Part shown: positions 1 to 4,119 of the stretch, one piece after another
Position numbering within the stretch: the stretch's first letter is position 1
How the letters are laid out: every line of letters begins with the position of its first letter
Source: JBDRLD01 sp043813445
Lineage (GTDB): Bacteria; Patescibacteriota; Patescibacteriia; JACPHY01
Assembly (NCBI GenBank): GCA_043813445.1
Contig: JBDRLD010000068.1
Span: 1-5,237, forward strand
Length of the DNA stretch: 5,237 nt
Direction of reading: 5' to 3'
The notes under the pieces: generated by a model
The model's database searches: none
The model's input: only the letters and a program-made list of their open reading frames with translations
What the model was told of the DNA's origin: nothing
Program-made: the position numbers and the translations under genes

Positions 1-72
1 AGTCTATTCTGGCGAGAAACTTCGCCCACGCGTGGACATAAATATCATCGCAACCACCAAGGAGGAAACGCG

Positions 73-462
73 ATGCGCAAGTTCGCAGTGATGTTCGTTC
101 TCATGACGCTGGTCGGCGCGTGCGCCGCACAGCAGAGGCAGAATCCAGACGCCGCGGTCGAGCCGGAGTGGACCAAGGGCCCAACGTGCCGGATCGAGCC
201 GCCCTGGGTGAAGACGGTAGTATTCCTCCCGTGGATCAACTCCAAGATAGTGGGTCTGGGGGAAGGAAGGGCTTTCTTCGCCGAAGGCAAGATTCAGTTG
301 CGTGAGTGCCTCAAGACCCAGGCGAACACCGAACGGGTGCGCAACGACGCGGAGTTGCTCGTGAAGGACATCGTCCTGTTCGAGAAGTACCGCGACCCGC
401 GCGGCTTCGCGTTCATGCTCGTCGGTATCTACGTGCCGCAGTACGCCACCGCGCAGGAGTAG
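73..462 (+). CDS. Small exported protein, probable lipoprotein, function unknown
   Basis: This 129-residue protein is not a family I recognise. Its N-terminus is a short basic start (MRK), a hydrophobic stretch at residues 4-16, then LVGAC with Cys17. That fits a lipobox (-3 Val, -2 Gly, -1 Ala, +1 Cys), so export and lipidation at Cys17 are inferred. The mature part begins with a Gln/Asn/Pro-rich linker (about 18-35). A compact domain follows with two Cys (39 and 79), a hydrophobic strand-like stretch around 48-60 (KTVVFLPWINSKIVGLG), and a C-terminal stretch GFAFMLVGIYVPQY. The start is supported by a strong Shine-Dalgarno AAGGAGG at 59-65, seven bases before the ATG. A TATCAT at 43-48 could be a -10 box but has only a poor -35 (TTCGCC, 21-26), so the promoter is uncertain and may lie upstream of the window. 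A strong terminator follows. It is confidently a gene; its role is unknown. Confidence 0.82.
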   Translation: MRKFAVMFVLMTLVGACAAQQRQNPDAAVEPEWTKGPTCRIEPPWVKTVVFLPWINSKIVGLGEGRAFFAEGKIQLRECLKTQANTERVRNDAELLVKDIVLFEKYRDPRGFAFMLVGIYVPQYATAQE

Positions 463-497
463 CAACTGCCGCGCAGTAGCTTGCAGGCTACCCACAG

Positions 498-531
498 ACT
501 CCGCCCAACCATGGGCGGAGTTTTCCTTTTT
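498..531 (+). terminator. Rho-independent terminator after the first gene
   Basis: A perfect 9-bp GC-rich stem (498-506 pairs with 513-521, ACTCCGCCC/GGGCGGAGT) has a six-base loop AACCAT. It runs directly into a T-rich tail (TTTTCCTTTTTT). It lies 36 bases after the stop at 462 and upstream of the promoter for the next gene, so it separates the two units. Confidence 0.88.
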
Positions 532-552
532 GAGGTGCAATGCTATACACAG

Positions 553-581
553 TTGACGCCTCACACAGGCGAGCGTACCGT
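553..581 (+). promoter_or_regulatory. Sigma70-type promoter for the gene at 615
   Basis: TTGACG at 553-558 (5/6 to the -35 consensus), exactly 17 bp of spacer, then TACCGT at 576-581 as a weak -10. The same layout occurs before two other genes here, which strengthens the call. Transcription would start near 588, giving a leader of about 27 bases. A 5-bp dyad CGCCT-N5-AGGCG (557-571) lies in the spacer and a second, GTACT-N4-AGTAC (580-593), spans the -10 edge and start. Either could be an operator, but this is not shown. Confidence 0.7.
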
Positions 582-604
582 ACTCAGCAGTACTATGGAA
601 TTCT

Positions 605-609
605 GGAGG
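605..609 (+). promoter_or_regulatory. Shine-Dalgarno site fixing the start at 615
   Basis: GGAGG lies five bases before the ATG at 615. Together with the promoter at 553-581, it rules out the in-frame upstream ATG at 540, which would lie before the promoter. Confidence 0.8.
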
Positions 610-614
610 CAACG

Positions 615-1094
615 ATGCGCTCTTGTTCTTTTCTGGCCGTTGCATCGGCGCTCATGCTGAGCTGCGTAAGTGCGACGAGCTACTATGCGCCAACAACAAA
701 GCGCCCGTGCGAGCAGTGCCCGATCGGTCTCGAGGTTACGCTGCGAACCAATACCGACGACGCGCTCAACTTCCCAGCATGGCTGGATGGAGAAACCTGT
801 TTTCGCCAAGACGACGACTGGGTACTCGCCATACACTCCATGCCGCTCACGTTCGGCAATGGCGAAGGTGTCCCGCGCAGCTCCGCAGCGATGAAGCAAC
901 GCCTCGCAGTGTGCCTGGAAGAGCATGGGTACGAAGCGCCGATGGCGAGCACCATCGCAAAACACCGCTCCGCCATGCTCGACTCCTACTGGGACACGAA
1001 GACGAGCACCGCCTACTGGCTCATGTGTGCGCAACCCCCCGAACGCGATTCTGATGCATGGAACGCGCTCCTCCGCATCGCGCAGGATGAATAG
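615..1094 (+). CDS. Small exported Cys-rich protein, possible lipoprotein
   Basis: This is a 159-residue protein of unrecognised family. The N-terminus MRSCSFLAVASALMLSC is a signal-peptide-like hydrophobic segment. Cleavage before Cys17 (lipoprotein; Met at -3 is atypical) or after VSA at 18-20 (signal peptidase I) are both possible. The mature region holds a CxxC pair (PCEQCP, Cys32 and Cys35) and three more Cys (62, 100, 138). That suggests disulfide bonding or metal binding outside the cytoplasm, but no fold is recognised. The middle (about 40-80) looks beta-rich and residues 91-125 look helical. The start at 615 is chosen because the promoter (553-581) and GGAGG (605-609) lie just upstream; the reading frame is open back to 540 but that would place the promoter inside the gene. 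Upstream lies another small exported protein behind a terminator, so the two are adjacent but separately transcribed. Confidence 0.8.
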   Translation: MRSCSFLAVASALMLSCVSATSYYAPTTKRPCEQCPIGLEVTLRTNTDDALNFPAWLDGETCFRQDDDWVLAIHSMPLTFGNGEGVPRSSAAMKQRLAVCLEEHGYEAPMASTIAKHRSAMLDSYWDTKTSTAYWLMCAQPPERDSDAWNALLRIAQDE

Positions 1095-1112
1095 TGCGCG
1101 TTCGCCCCTATT

Positions 1113-1136
1113 CCCCACCCCTCACGGGTGGGGTTT
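1113..1136 (+). terminator. Probable terminator after the Cys-rich protein gene
   Basis: An 8-bp stem CCCCACCC (1113-1120) pairs with GGGTGGGG (1126-1133) around the loop CTCAC, followed by only a short TTT and then CGAT. The hairpin is strong but the T-tract is poor, so termination may be partial. It lies 18 bases after the stop codon at 1094 and 21 bases before the next promoter. Confidence 0.65.
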
Positions 1137-1157
1137 CGATATGGCTTCATGTCGTGA

Positions 1158-1186
1158 TTGACGCGCTCACGCCAATCGGGTACGAT
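1158..1186 (+). promoter_or_regulatory. Sigma70-type promoter for the 1223/1529 operon
   Basis: TTGACG (1158-1163), a 17-bp spacer, then TACGAT (1181-1186, 4/6 to TATAAT with the key first A and last T). This is the best -10 of the three plus-strand promoters. The predicted start is near 1193, with a leader of about 30 bases before the ATG at 1223. Confidence 0.75.
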
Positions 1187-1211
1187 CGGCTCATCAGATC
1201 ATTCCCAACTC

Positions 1212-1217
1212 GAGGAG
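1212..1217 (+). promoter_or_regulatory. Shine-Dalgarno site fixing the start at 1223
   Basis: GAGGAG lies five bases before the ATG at 1223. The frame stays open upstream to a GTG at 1094, but that extension would overlap the preceding gene's stop and terminator and contain the promoter, so the short form is preferred. Confidence 0.78.
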
Positions 1218-1222
1218 CGGTA

Positions 1223-1513
1223 ATGGGCACCGTCCACCGTATGCACCCACGGAAAGTAGCAAAACACCGACGATCGTTCGGCGATCTCAAAATCAGCGAC
1301 CTCTTCGCCGTTGATTCCCCCATCCCCGGCACACGTAAGACGACCACGCGCTATTACATCGCCATTCGGAAGACGAATGCGACGCTATGTCGTGCGGTCG
1401 AGCTCGACTGTCAAACGCGCCGTGCCATTATCGGCGGTGGCGCAGCTGAAGCCAGTGTTCTCTTGGAACTCGAAGCCAATGACGTAATACGCATCCTCGC
1501 ACAAGCACCGTAA
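1223..1513 (+). CDS. Small basic protein of unknown function, first gene of phosphoribosyltransferase operon
   Basis: This 96-residue protein is not recognised. Residues 1-20 are strongly basic and His/Arg-rich (HRMHPRKVAKHRRS), suggesting nucleic acid binding or a disordered tail. Residues 42-62 form a likely strand pair (TRYYIAIRKTNATLCRAVEL), followed by a short IIGGG turn and an acidic helix-like end (ASVLLELEANDVIRIL). There is no signal peptide, so it is presumably cytoplasmic. It starts behind its own promoter and Shine-Dalgarno site. It ends 15 bases before the next ATG, with the next gene's ribosome site (AGGAGG, 1518-1523) in the gap, so the two are almost certainly co-transcribed. 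That suggests, but does not show, a role linked to the phosphoribosyltransferase-like protein. Its middle resembles part of the protein at 2524-2961 by eye only. Confidence 0.75.
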   Translation: MGTVHRMHPRKVAKHRRSFGDLKISDLFAVDSPIPGTRKTTTRYYIAIRKTNATLCRAVELDCQTRRAIIGGGAAEASVLLELEANDVIRILAQAP

Positions 1514-1528
1514 CCGCAGGAGGCCTCC

Positions 1529-2173
1529 ATGCTCGCCCATGAACGTCCTGGTGTCGAAACCCACTTCGAAGACCACGGAGGTGAACTCGGCATCGTTCCA
1601 CACCTTCGCATCGCCGATGTAGCGTACGACGAACTCGTGGATGAGCTCATCATCAAAGTCCACGAGAGTGGCCAGATCCCAAACCAGATCATCGCAATCA
1701 TGTTCGGCGGTGCAACGCCGGCGCGCGCGATCGCGGAGCTCTTCAACATCGAGATGCTCGCGTACTACGCACTCAAACGCTACTTCCCATCCGATCCGAG
1801 CGATCAACGCAAGATGAAGCCGGATGAGAATGTCATCCTCGCACGCGATCTCCTGAAAGCACACCACGACTTCGGTGCGGACGTCCTAGCAGTGGACGAC
1901 CTCACCGACGAGGGAGTCACGTTCAAGCGATTCGAGGATTGGCTCACCAATCGCTCACGCTTCGGTCAGGATGTCCGCTCACTTCGTACCGCGTGCCTAT
2001 GGAAGAAAGTGCACTCCGAGTACCCGCCGACCTTCTGGGTGGACGAGGTCGTACCGATTCAACTTCCGGATTCGACCGTCATGAAGATGCCGTGGATCGA
2101 CCAGCCCATGGAACGGAAGTACTCCATGTGCACCATCGAGGACGTTCTCGCGCGGACGCGCGCCGTTCGGTAG
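1529..2173 (+). CDS. Purine phosphoribosyltransferase-like protein (Gpt/Hpt1 type) with altered motifs
   Basis: This 214-residue protein has the layout of type I phosphoribosyltransferases of the xanthine-guanine/hypoxanthine group (COG2236-like). An N-terminal helix (about 31-48) is followed by IIAIMFGGATPARAIAE (54-70), matching the family's strand plus RGG-type loop. VLAVDDLTDEGVTF (119-132) matches the PRPP-binding loop, with the acidic pair Asp123-Asp124. LRTACLWKK (152-160) matches the strand carrying a conserved Lys, and MPWIDQPME (187-195) resembles the family's WIVFPWE end. Family enzymes join a purine base to PRPP to give the nucleotide and pyrophosphate, in salvage. Two positions are odd: Phe59 stands where Arg is usual before GG, and Glu128 where Thr is usual in the DTG loop, so activity on PRPP is not assured. 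The start is set by AGGAGG at 1518-1523, five bases from the ATG. It is the second gene of an operon and is followed by a strong terminator. Confidence 0.85.
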   Translation: MLAHERPGVETHFEDHGGELGIVPHLRIADVAYDELVDELIIKVHESGQIPNQIIAIMFGGATPARAIAELFNIEMLAYYALKRYFPSDPSDQRKMKPDENVILARDLLKAHHDFGADVLAVDDLTDEGVTFKRFEDWLTNRSRFGQDVRSLRTACLWKKVHSEYPPTFWVDEVVPIQLPDSTVMKMPWIDQPMERKYSMCTIEDVLARTRAVR

Positions 2174-2201
2174 TAGTGACGTCTTCGCCGCGACACACAG
2201 C

Positions 2202-2234
2202 AGCGCTCCCCCATCGGGGAGCGCTTTCCATTTC
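2202..2234 (+). terminator. Rho-independent terminator after the phosphoribosyltransferase-like gene
   Basis: A perfect 10-bp stem (AGCGCTCCCC at 2202-2211 with GGGGAGCGCT at 2216-2225) has a four-base loop, followed by TTCCATTTCC. Its 3' half GGGGAGCGCTTTCC is identical to that of the terminator at 2978-3009. Confidence 0.88.
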
Positions 2235-2283
2235 CGCTACGGGTCGATACTCCGTCGGCCTGCTGCGTCTGCTCACGATTTGA

Positions 2284-2434
2284 CGTAGGGGCGGGGTTCC
2301 ACCTGCCCCGTCGGATGACTGGGGTCCCCGCCCGTCTTGCGTCGCGTTCGTCCTACACCGCACGCGGGCGGCCATGGAAGACCGCCCCTACGAAGAGTGG
2401 GCTCGACCTCGTAGGGGCGGGAAGGCATCCGCCC
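2284..2434. repeat. GC-rich interspersed repeat built on CGTAGGGGCGG units
   Basis: The 11-mer CGTAGGGGCGG occurs at 2284-2294 and 2410-2420, with a perfect inverted copy at 2382-2392. The first and inverted copies bound a 109-bp unit with perfect 11-bp ends. Inside are hairpins CGGGG-N9-CCCCG (2292-2310) and GGGCGG-N10-CCGCCC (2366-2387). The third copy forms its own hairpin GGGCGG-N8-CCGCCC (2415-2434) and may be a truncated second element. The element fills most of the 350-base gap 2174-2523, which also holds a terminator (2202-2234) and a promoter (2454-2482). I see nothing definable in 2235-2283. No protein-coding capacity is evident. Similar GTAGGGGCG-bounded elements are, from memory, common between genes of environmental bacteria; this was not checked here. 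Confidence 0.7.
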
Positions 2435-2453
2435 GTTTCGAATGAGCCGCTCC

Positions 2454-2482
2454 TTGACACCGCATCCACATCATGGTACCGT
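2454..2482 (+). promoter_or_regulatory. Sigma70-type promoter for the gene at 2524
   Basis: A perfect TTGACA (2454-2459), a 17-bp spacer, then TACCGT (2477-2482), the same -10 hexamer as at 576-581. A TGG just before the -10 (2474-2476) gives an extended -10 TGn element, which may compensate for the weak hexamer. The predicted start is near 2489, with a leader of about 35 bases. Confidence 0.78.
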
Positions 2483-2510
2483 TCGAGCGCACGATACAGC
2501 TTGTCGTGAG

Positions 2511-2517
2511 AAAGGAG
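2511..2517 (+). promoter_or_regulatory. Shine-Dalgarno site fixing the start at 2524
   Basis: AAAGGAG lies six bases before the ATG at 2524. The in-frame ATG at 2473 overlaps the promoter spacer and -10 and is rejected. A later in-frame ATG at 2641 has no comparable site. Confidence 0.78.
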
Positions 2518-2523
2518 CGCGGG

Positions 2524-2961
2524 ATGGCGAGGATCAATCGGCCGTACATACCTCAACCTCAACATGGTGCGGTCGAACGCACGCAGGGTGCACGGCTACC
2601 CGAAAAGCACGACGCGAAAAATGAGCGTTGGGAACAGACGATGGCAAGTCGCTCCGCGCGAGACACCACCATCGAACAGCACGAGGAGCGAAAACGCAGT
2701 CGAGAACGAAGGATGCAACTCGAAGAAGCCATCGCAGCGCTTCAGCCGGGCGACTGCTTCGTCCTCATCGCGAACGACAAACAAACGAAGGCGTTCTACG
2801 TATTCGTTGGACGACGGGCCGACCGTATTCGAGTCGCTGCGCTCAACGCAACCGGGTGCCAGCGCATTGCGGAAGAGCAATGTCCGCCGCACATCGGCCT
2901 CCGCGTCGACATGATCGTCTCAGGCTACGATCACCTCGAAGTCCTCGTCGCCAATCGATAG
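2524..2961 (+). CDS. Charged protein with coiled-coil-like linker and small C-terminal beta domain, unknown
   Basis: This 145-residue protein is not recognised. Residues 1-45 are polar and probably disordered (Pro, Gln, Arg-rich). Residues 46-72 are highly charged and helix-forming (EQHEERKRSRERRMQLEEAIAAL), likely a coiled coil or a nucleic-acid-contacting helix. From about 74 a small beta-rich domain begins with LQPGDCFVLIAN, then FYVFVGRRADRIRVAALNATG (91-111), a Cys112/Cys120 pair, and GLRVDMIVSGYDHLEVLVANR at the end. No signal peptide or TM segment is present, so it is presumably cytoplasmic. It is a single-gene unit, with its own promoter (2454-2482), a strong AAAGGAG and a strong terminator at 2978-3009. 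The order of basic tail then beta domain recalls the 96-residue protein at 1223-1513. That the frame is a gene is well supported by its signals; its role is unknown. Confidence 0.78.
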   Translation: MARINRPYIPQPQHGAVERTQGARLPEKHDAKNERWEQTMASRSARDTTIEQHEERKRSRERRMQLEEAIAALQPGDCFVLIANDKQTKAFYVFVGRRADRIRVAALNATGCQRIAEEQCPPHIGLRVDMIVSGYDHLEVLVANR

Positions 2962-2977
2962 CACCAGAGAATACGAA

Positions 2978-3009
2978 CGCTCCCCTTTCGGGGAGCGCTT
3001 TCCTTTTTT
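2978..3009 (+). terminator. Rho-independent terminator after the 2524 gene
   Basis: An 8-bp stem CGCTCCCC (2978-2985) pairs with GGGGAGCG (2990-2997) around the tetraloop TTTC, followed by CTTTCCTTTTTT. Read on the other strand the hairpin is followed only by TTCGTATTC, so it could at most weakly stop transcripts arriving from the minus-strand genes. Confidence 0.9.
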
Positions 3010-3011
3010 GC

Positions 3012-3130
3012 GTCATCGCGAGCCGAGTCTGCGAGGCGTGGCGTTCTCACTCGTTTCGCAGAATTGCTGCGGGTGGGATTGCCGCCCGGCGGAGCCGGGC
3101 AGGCCGTCGTCCATTCCTCCTCGCAATGAC
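3012..3130. mobile_element. MITE/REP-like non-coding element with 11-bp imperfect terminal inverted repeats
   Basis: The ends are GTCATCGCGAG (3012-3022) and CTCGCAATGAC (3120-3130), inverted complements at 10 of 11 positions. Inside are further inverted pairs: CGAGT/ACTCG (3024-3028, 3049-3053), TCTGCGA/TCGCAGA (3028-3034, 3056-3062) and a tight hairpin GCCCGGC-GGA-GCCGGGC (3084-3100). No convincing gene is encoded. It lies between convergent genes, just after a terminator. Elements with GTCATTGCGAG ends are, from memory, widespread in many bacterial genomes and are often mis-called as small ORFs. Whether it was mobilised by a transposase cannot be told from one copy, and no clear target duplication is visible. 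Confidence 0.65.
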
Positions 3131-3175
3131 AGAAGGAGTGGAGAGTATTATCCTTTGACTTGCTGGTTGTCGCCA

Positions 3176-3748
3176 CTACGCCGTCGTGGCGATTTTCATG
3201 ATCTCTGCGTCGTCGCGCTTGTGAAACTCACGATCAAGTTCGGCCATTTCGAGAATAATCTTCCGCACCTCAAACGGCTCCGGCACCTGTTCAAGCACAA
3301 ACCGCTCGGTCGCACCCGCGGTCTGCACATGCACGTTGCCATACTCGAACAACGTCTGGAAGACCCCGCGCACGTCGGACGATGCGTCCTGGATCCGCCA
3401 AAGGTCGAGCTCGGAGACGGTTCGCGCAAACAATCCGTGCTGTTCCATCGATATGAGCCGATCGTTCGTCACAACCCAAAGATCAAGCTCGTAATCAATA
3501 AACATCGTGAAGAAGAGCAACCACATGGCGAGCTCGTACATGACCACGCCCATCATCAGCGCCGGCTGTCCGATATGATGCGTCAAAATCTCCGGAAAGT
3601 TCACATCGAGGAATCGATAGACGCCATACGGAATCGCCGCGAGAAACGCCCATGAGATGATGCGCTTGAAGAGAATGAGCCAATGTCGACGAAGTTGGAA
3701 GATCTTCGTCTCGTACGGTTTCCTACTGATGAGCTTTTTGATGTGCAT
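3176..3748 (-). CDS. Membrane-anchored bacterial PH (bPH2, DUF304/YdbS-like) domain protein
   Basis: This is a 190-residue protein from the chosen start. It has a short basic cytoplasmic N-terminus (HIKKLISRKPYE), then two membrane segments at about 23-47 and 63-84. A bPH2-type domain follows at about 85-170, recognised by DLWVVTNDRLISMEQHGLFARTVSELDLWRIQD, then a GVFQTLFEYGNVHVQTAG strand pair and a closing helix (EVRKIILEMAELDREFH). In this family the domain sits at the membrane face; its ligand and role are generally unknown. The start at 3748 is chosen because MHIKKLISRKPYE fits the usual N-terminus as I recall it. An in-frame ATG at 3775 would add nine residues and overlap the upstream gene by 20 bases. 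Neither start has a good Shine-Dalgarno, so translation may be coupled to the upstream gene, whose stop is seven bases before this ATG. It is the last gene of the minus-strand cluster, and no good terminator is visible after it. Confidence 0.86.
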   Translation of the reverse strand: MHIKKLISRKPYETKIFQLRRHWLILFKRIISWAFLAAIPYGVYRFLDVNFPEILTHHIGQPALMMGVVMYELAMWLLFFTMFIDYELDLWVVTNDRLISMEQHGLFARTVSELDLWRIQDASSDVRGVFQTLFEYGNVHVQTAGATERFVLEQVPEPFEVRKIILEMAELDREFHKRDDAEIMKIATTA

Positions 3749-3755
3749 ACCAGTG

Positions 3756-4022
3756 CTAGAACATCGGCCCTCCATCTGTCGGCATGGTGCCGATTTTGGG
3801 GAGATTAATGAGCGGCAGCGACCAATCGACGAGTGCCAAGTGCTGCGCCGCAGCCCAGAGGATCACTGTGCTCCCGGCAAGAAACACGAAGAGCGCGATG
3901 AAATTGCGGATGTCGCGTGCACCGTACCGAAGCATGTGCCAGATATCGAAAAACGCAAATACGAAAAACACACCGAGGAAAATCCAGAATGGGATGAGGA
4001 GCGCACTGAGGGTGAGAGACAT
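3756..4022 (-). CDS. Small two-TM membrane protein upstream of the bPH2 gene, unknown
   Basis: This 88-residue protein has two strong hydrophobic segments. The first is at about 5-25 (LSALLIPFWIFLGVFFVFAFF) and the second at about 42-63 (IALFVFLAGSTVILWAAAQHL). They are separated by a short basic loop (MLRYGARDIRN), which by the positive-inside rule should be cytoplasmic, leaving both ends outside. The C-terminal tail is Pro/Gly-rich. No family is recognised. The ATG at 4022 is chosen over the in-frame TTG at 4061, because the longer form would draw its first residues from the AT-rich repeat zone. Only a weak GCGAG precedes this start. It lies between ruvB and the bPH2 gene on the same strand with almost no gap to the latter, so a shared membrane complex with the bPH2 protein is plausible but inferred only from position. 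Confidence 0.75.
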   Translation of the reverse strand: MSLTLSALLIPFWIFLGVFFVFAFFDIWHMLRYGARDIRNFIALFVFLAGSTVILWAAAQHLALVDWSLPLINLPKIGTMPTDGGPMF

Positions 4023-4040
4023 AAGCTCGCTATGCGAGAA

Positions 4041-4119
4041 TATTAAATTTTCAATATCCAATTTCTAAAATTCGGACATTGGAAATTCATTGGACATTGG
4101 AAATTGGTAATTGGATATT
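4041..4119. repeat. AT-rich heptamer repeat array at the 3' end of ruvB
   Basis: Four exact-phase 7-mers of form ATTGGNN fill 4089-4116 (endings AC, AA, TA, AT). They are preceded by a further ATTGGAA (4078-4084) and an ATTCGGAC variant (4070-4077). A 14-mer GGACATTGGAAATT is duplicated at 4074-4087 and 4092-4105. An inverted, degenerate portion at 4053-4065 (AATATCCAATTTC) mirrors the right end. The array is much more AT-rich than its surroundings. It fills the gap between ruvB and the small membrane protein and runs into the ruvB reading frame. Confidence 0.75.

Noticed and set aside
11..35. A short hairpin GGCGAG-AAAC-TTCGCC and a CCACGCGTGG palindrome at the window's left edge
   Set aside because: Only six pairs including one G-U, and no T-tract on either strand. 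It may be part of an upstream regulatory region, but the window edge prevents a call.
540..614. Longer start for the Cys-rich protein at the ATG at 540
   Set aside because: The promoter at 553-581 would then be inside the gene and the signal peptide would be displaced from the N-terminus. There is no good ribosome site before 540.
4..645. A 213-codon open frame on the minus strand opposite the first gene
   Set aside because: It spans the terminator, promoter and ribosome sites of the plus-strand genes, its translation is Arg/His/Leu-rich without any domain, and the plus strand has better signals. It is a GC-driven shadow.
561..1118. A 185-codon minus-strand frame opposite the Cys-rich protein gene
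   Set aside because: No ribosome site, no recognisable motif and biased Arg/Ala/His composition. The plus-strand gene has promoter, ribosome site and terminator.
1385..1867. A 160-codon minus-strand frame opposite the phosphoribosyltransferase-like gene
   Set aside because: The plus strand carries clear family motifs across this stretch, while the minus frame has none.
2284..2434. Possible CRISPR array from repeated GGGCGG/CCGCCC and CGTAGGGGCGG units
   Set aside because: Copies are of mixed orientation, spacing is irregular and there are no uniform spacers. It fits an interspersed inverted-repeat element instead.
2931..3176. An 81-codon minus-strand frame across the inverted-repeat element
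   Set aside because: Its sequence (with CHCEEEW) is a translation of the repeat, a common source of spurious small proteins. It also overlaps the end of a real gene and a terminator.
3008..3655. A 215-codon plus-strand frame starting in the inverted-repeat element
   Set aside because: It starts inside the GTCATYGCGAG element and runs antisense through the bPH2 gene, and has no ribosome site. The bPH2 protein is clearly real.
4023..4061. N-terminal extension of the two-TM protein from a TTG at 4061
   Set aside because: The added residues come from the repeat array and the start codon is a TTG within it. The ATG at 4022 starts directly before the first membrane segment.
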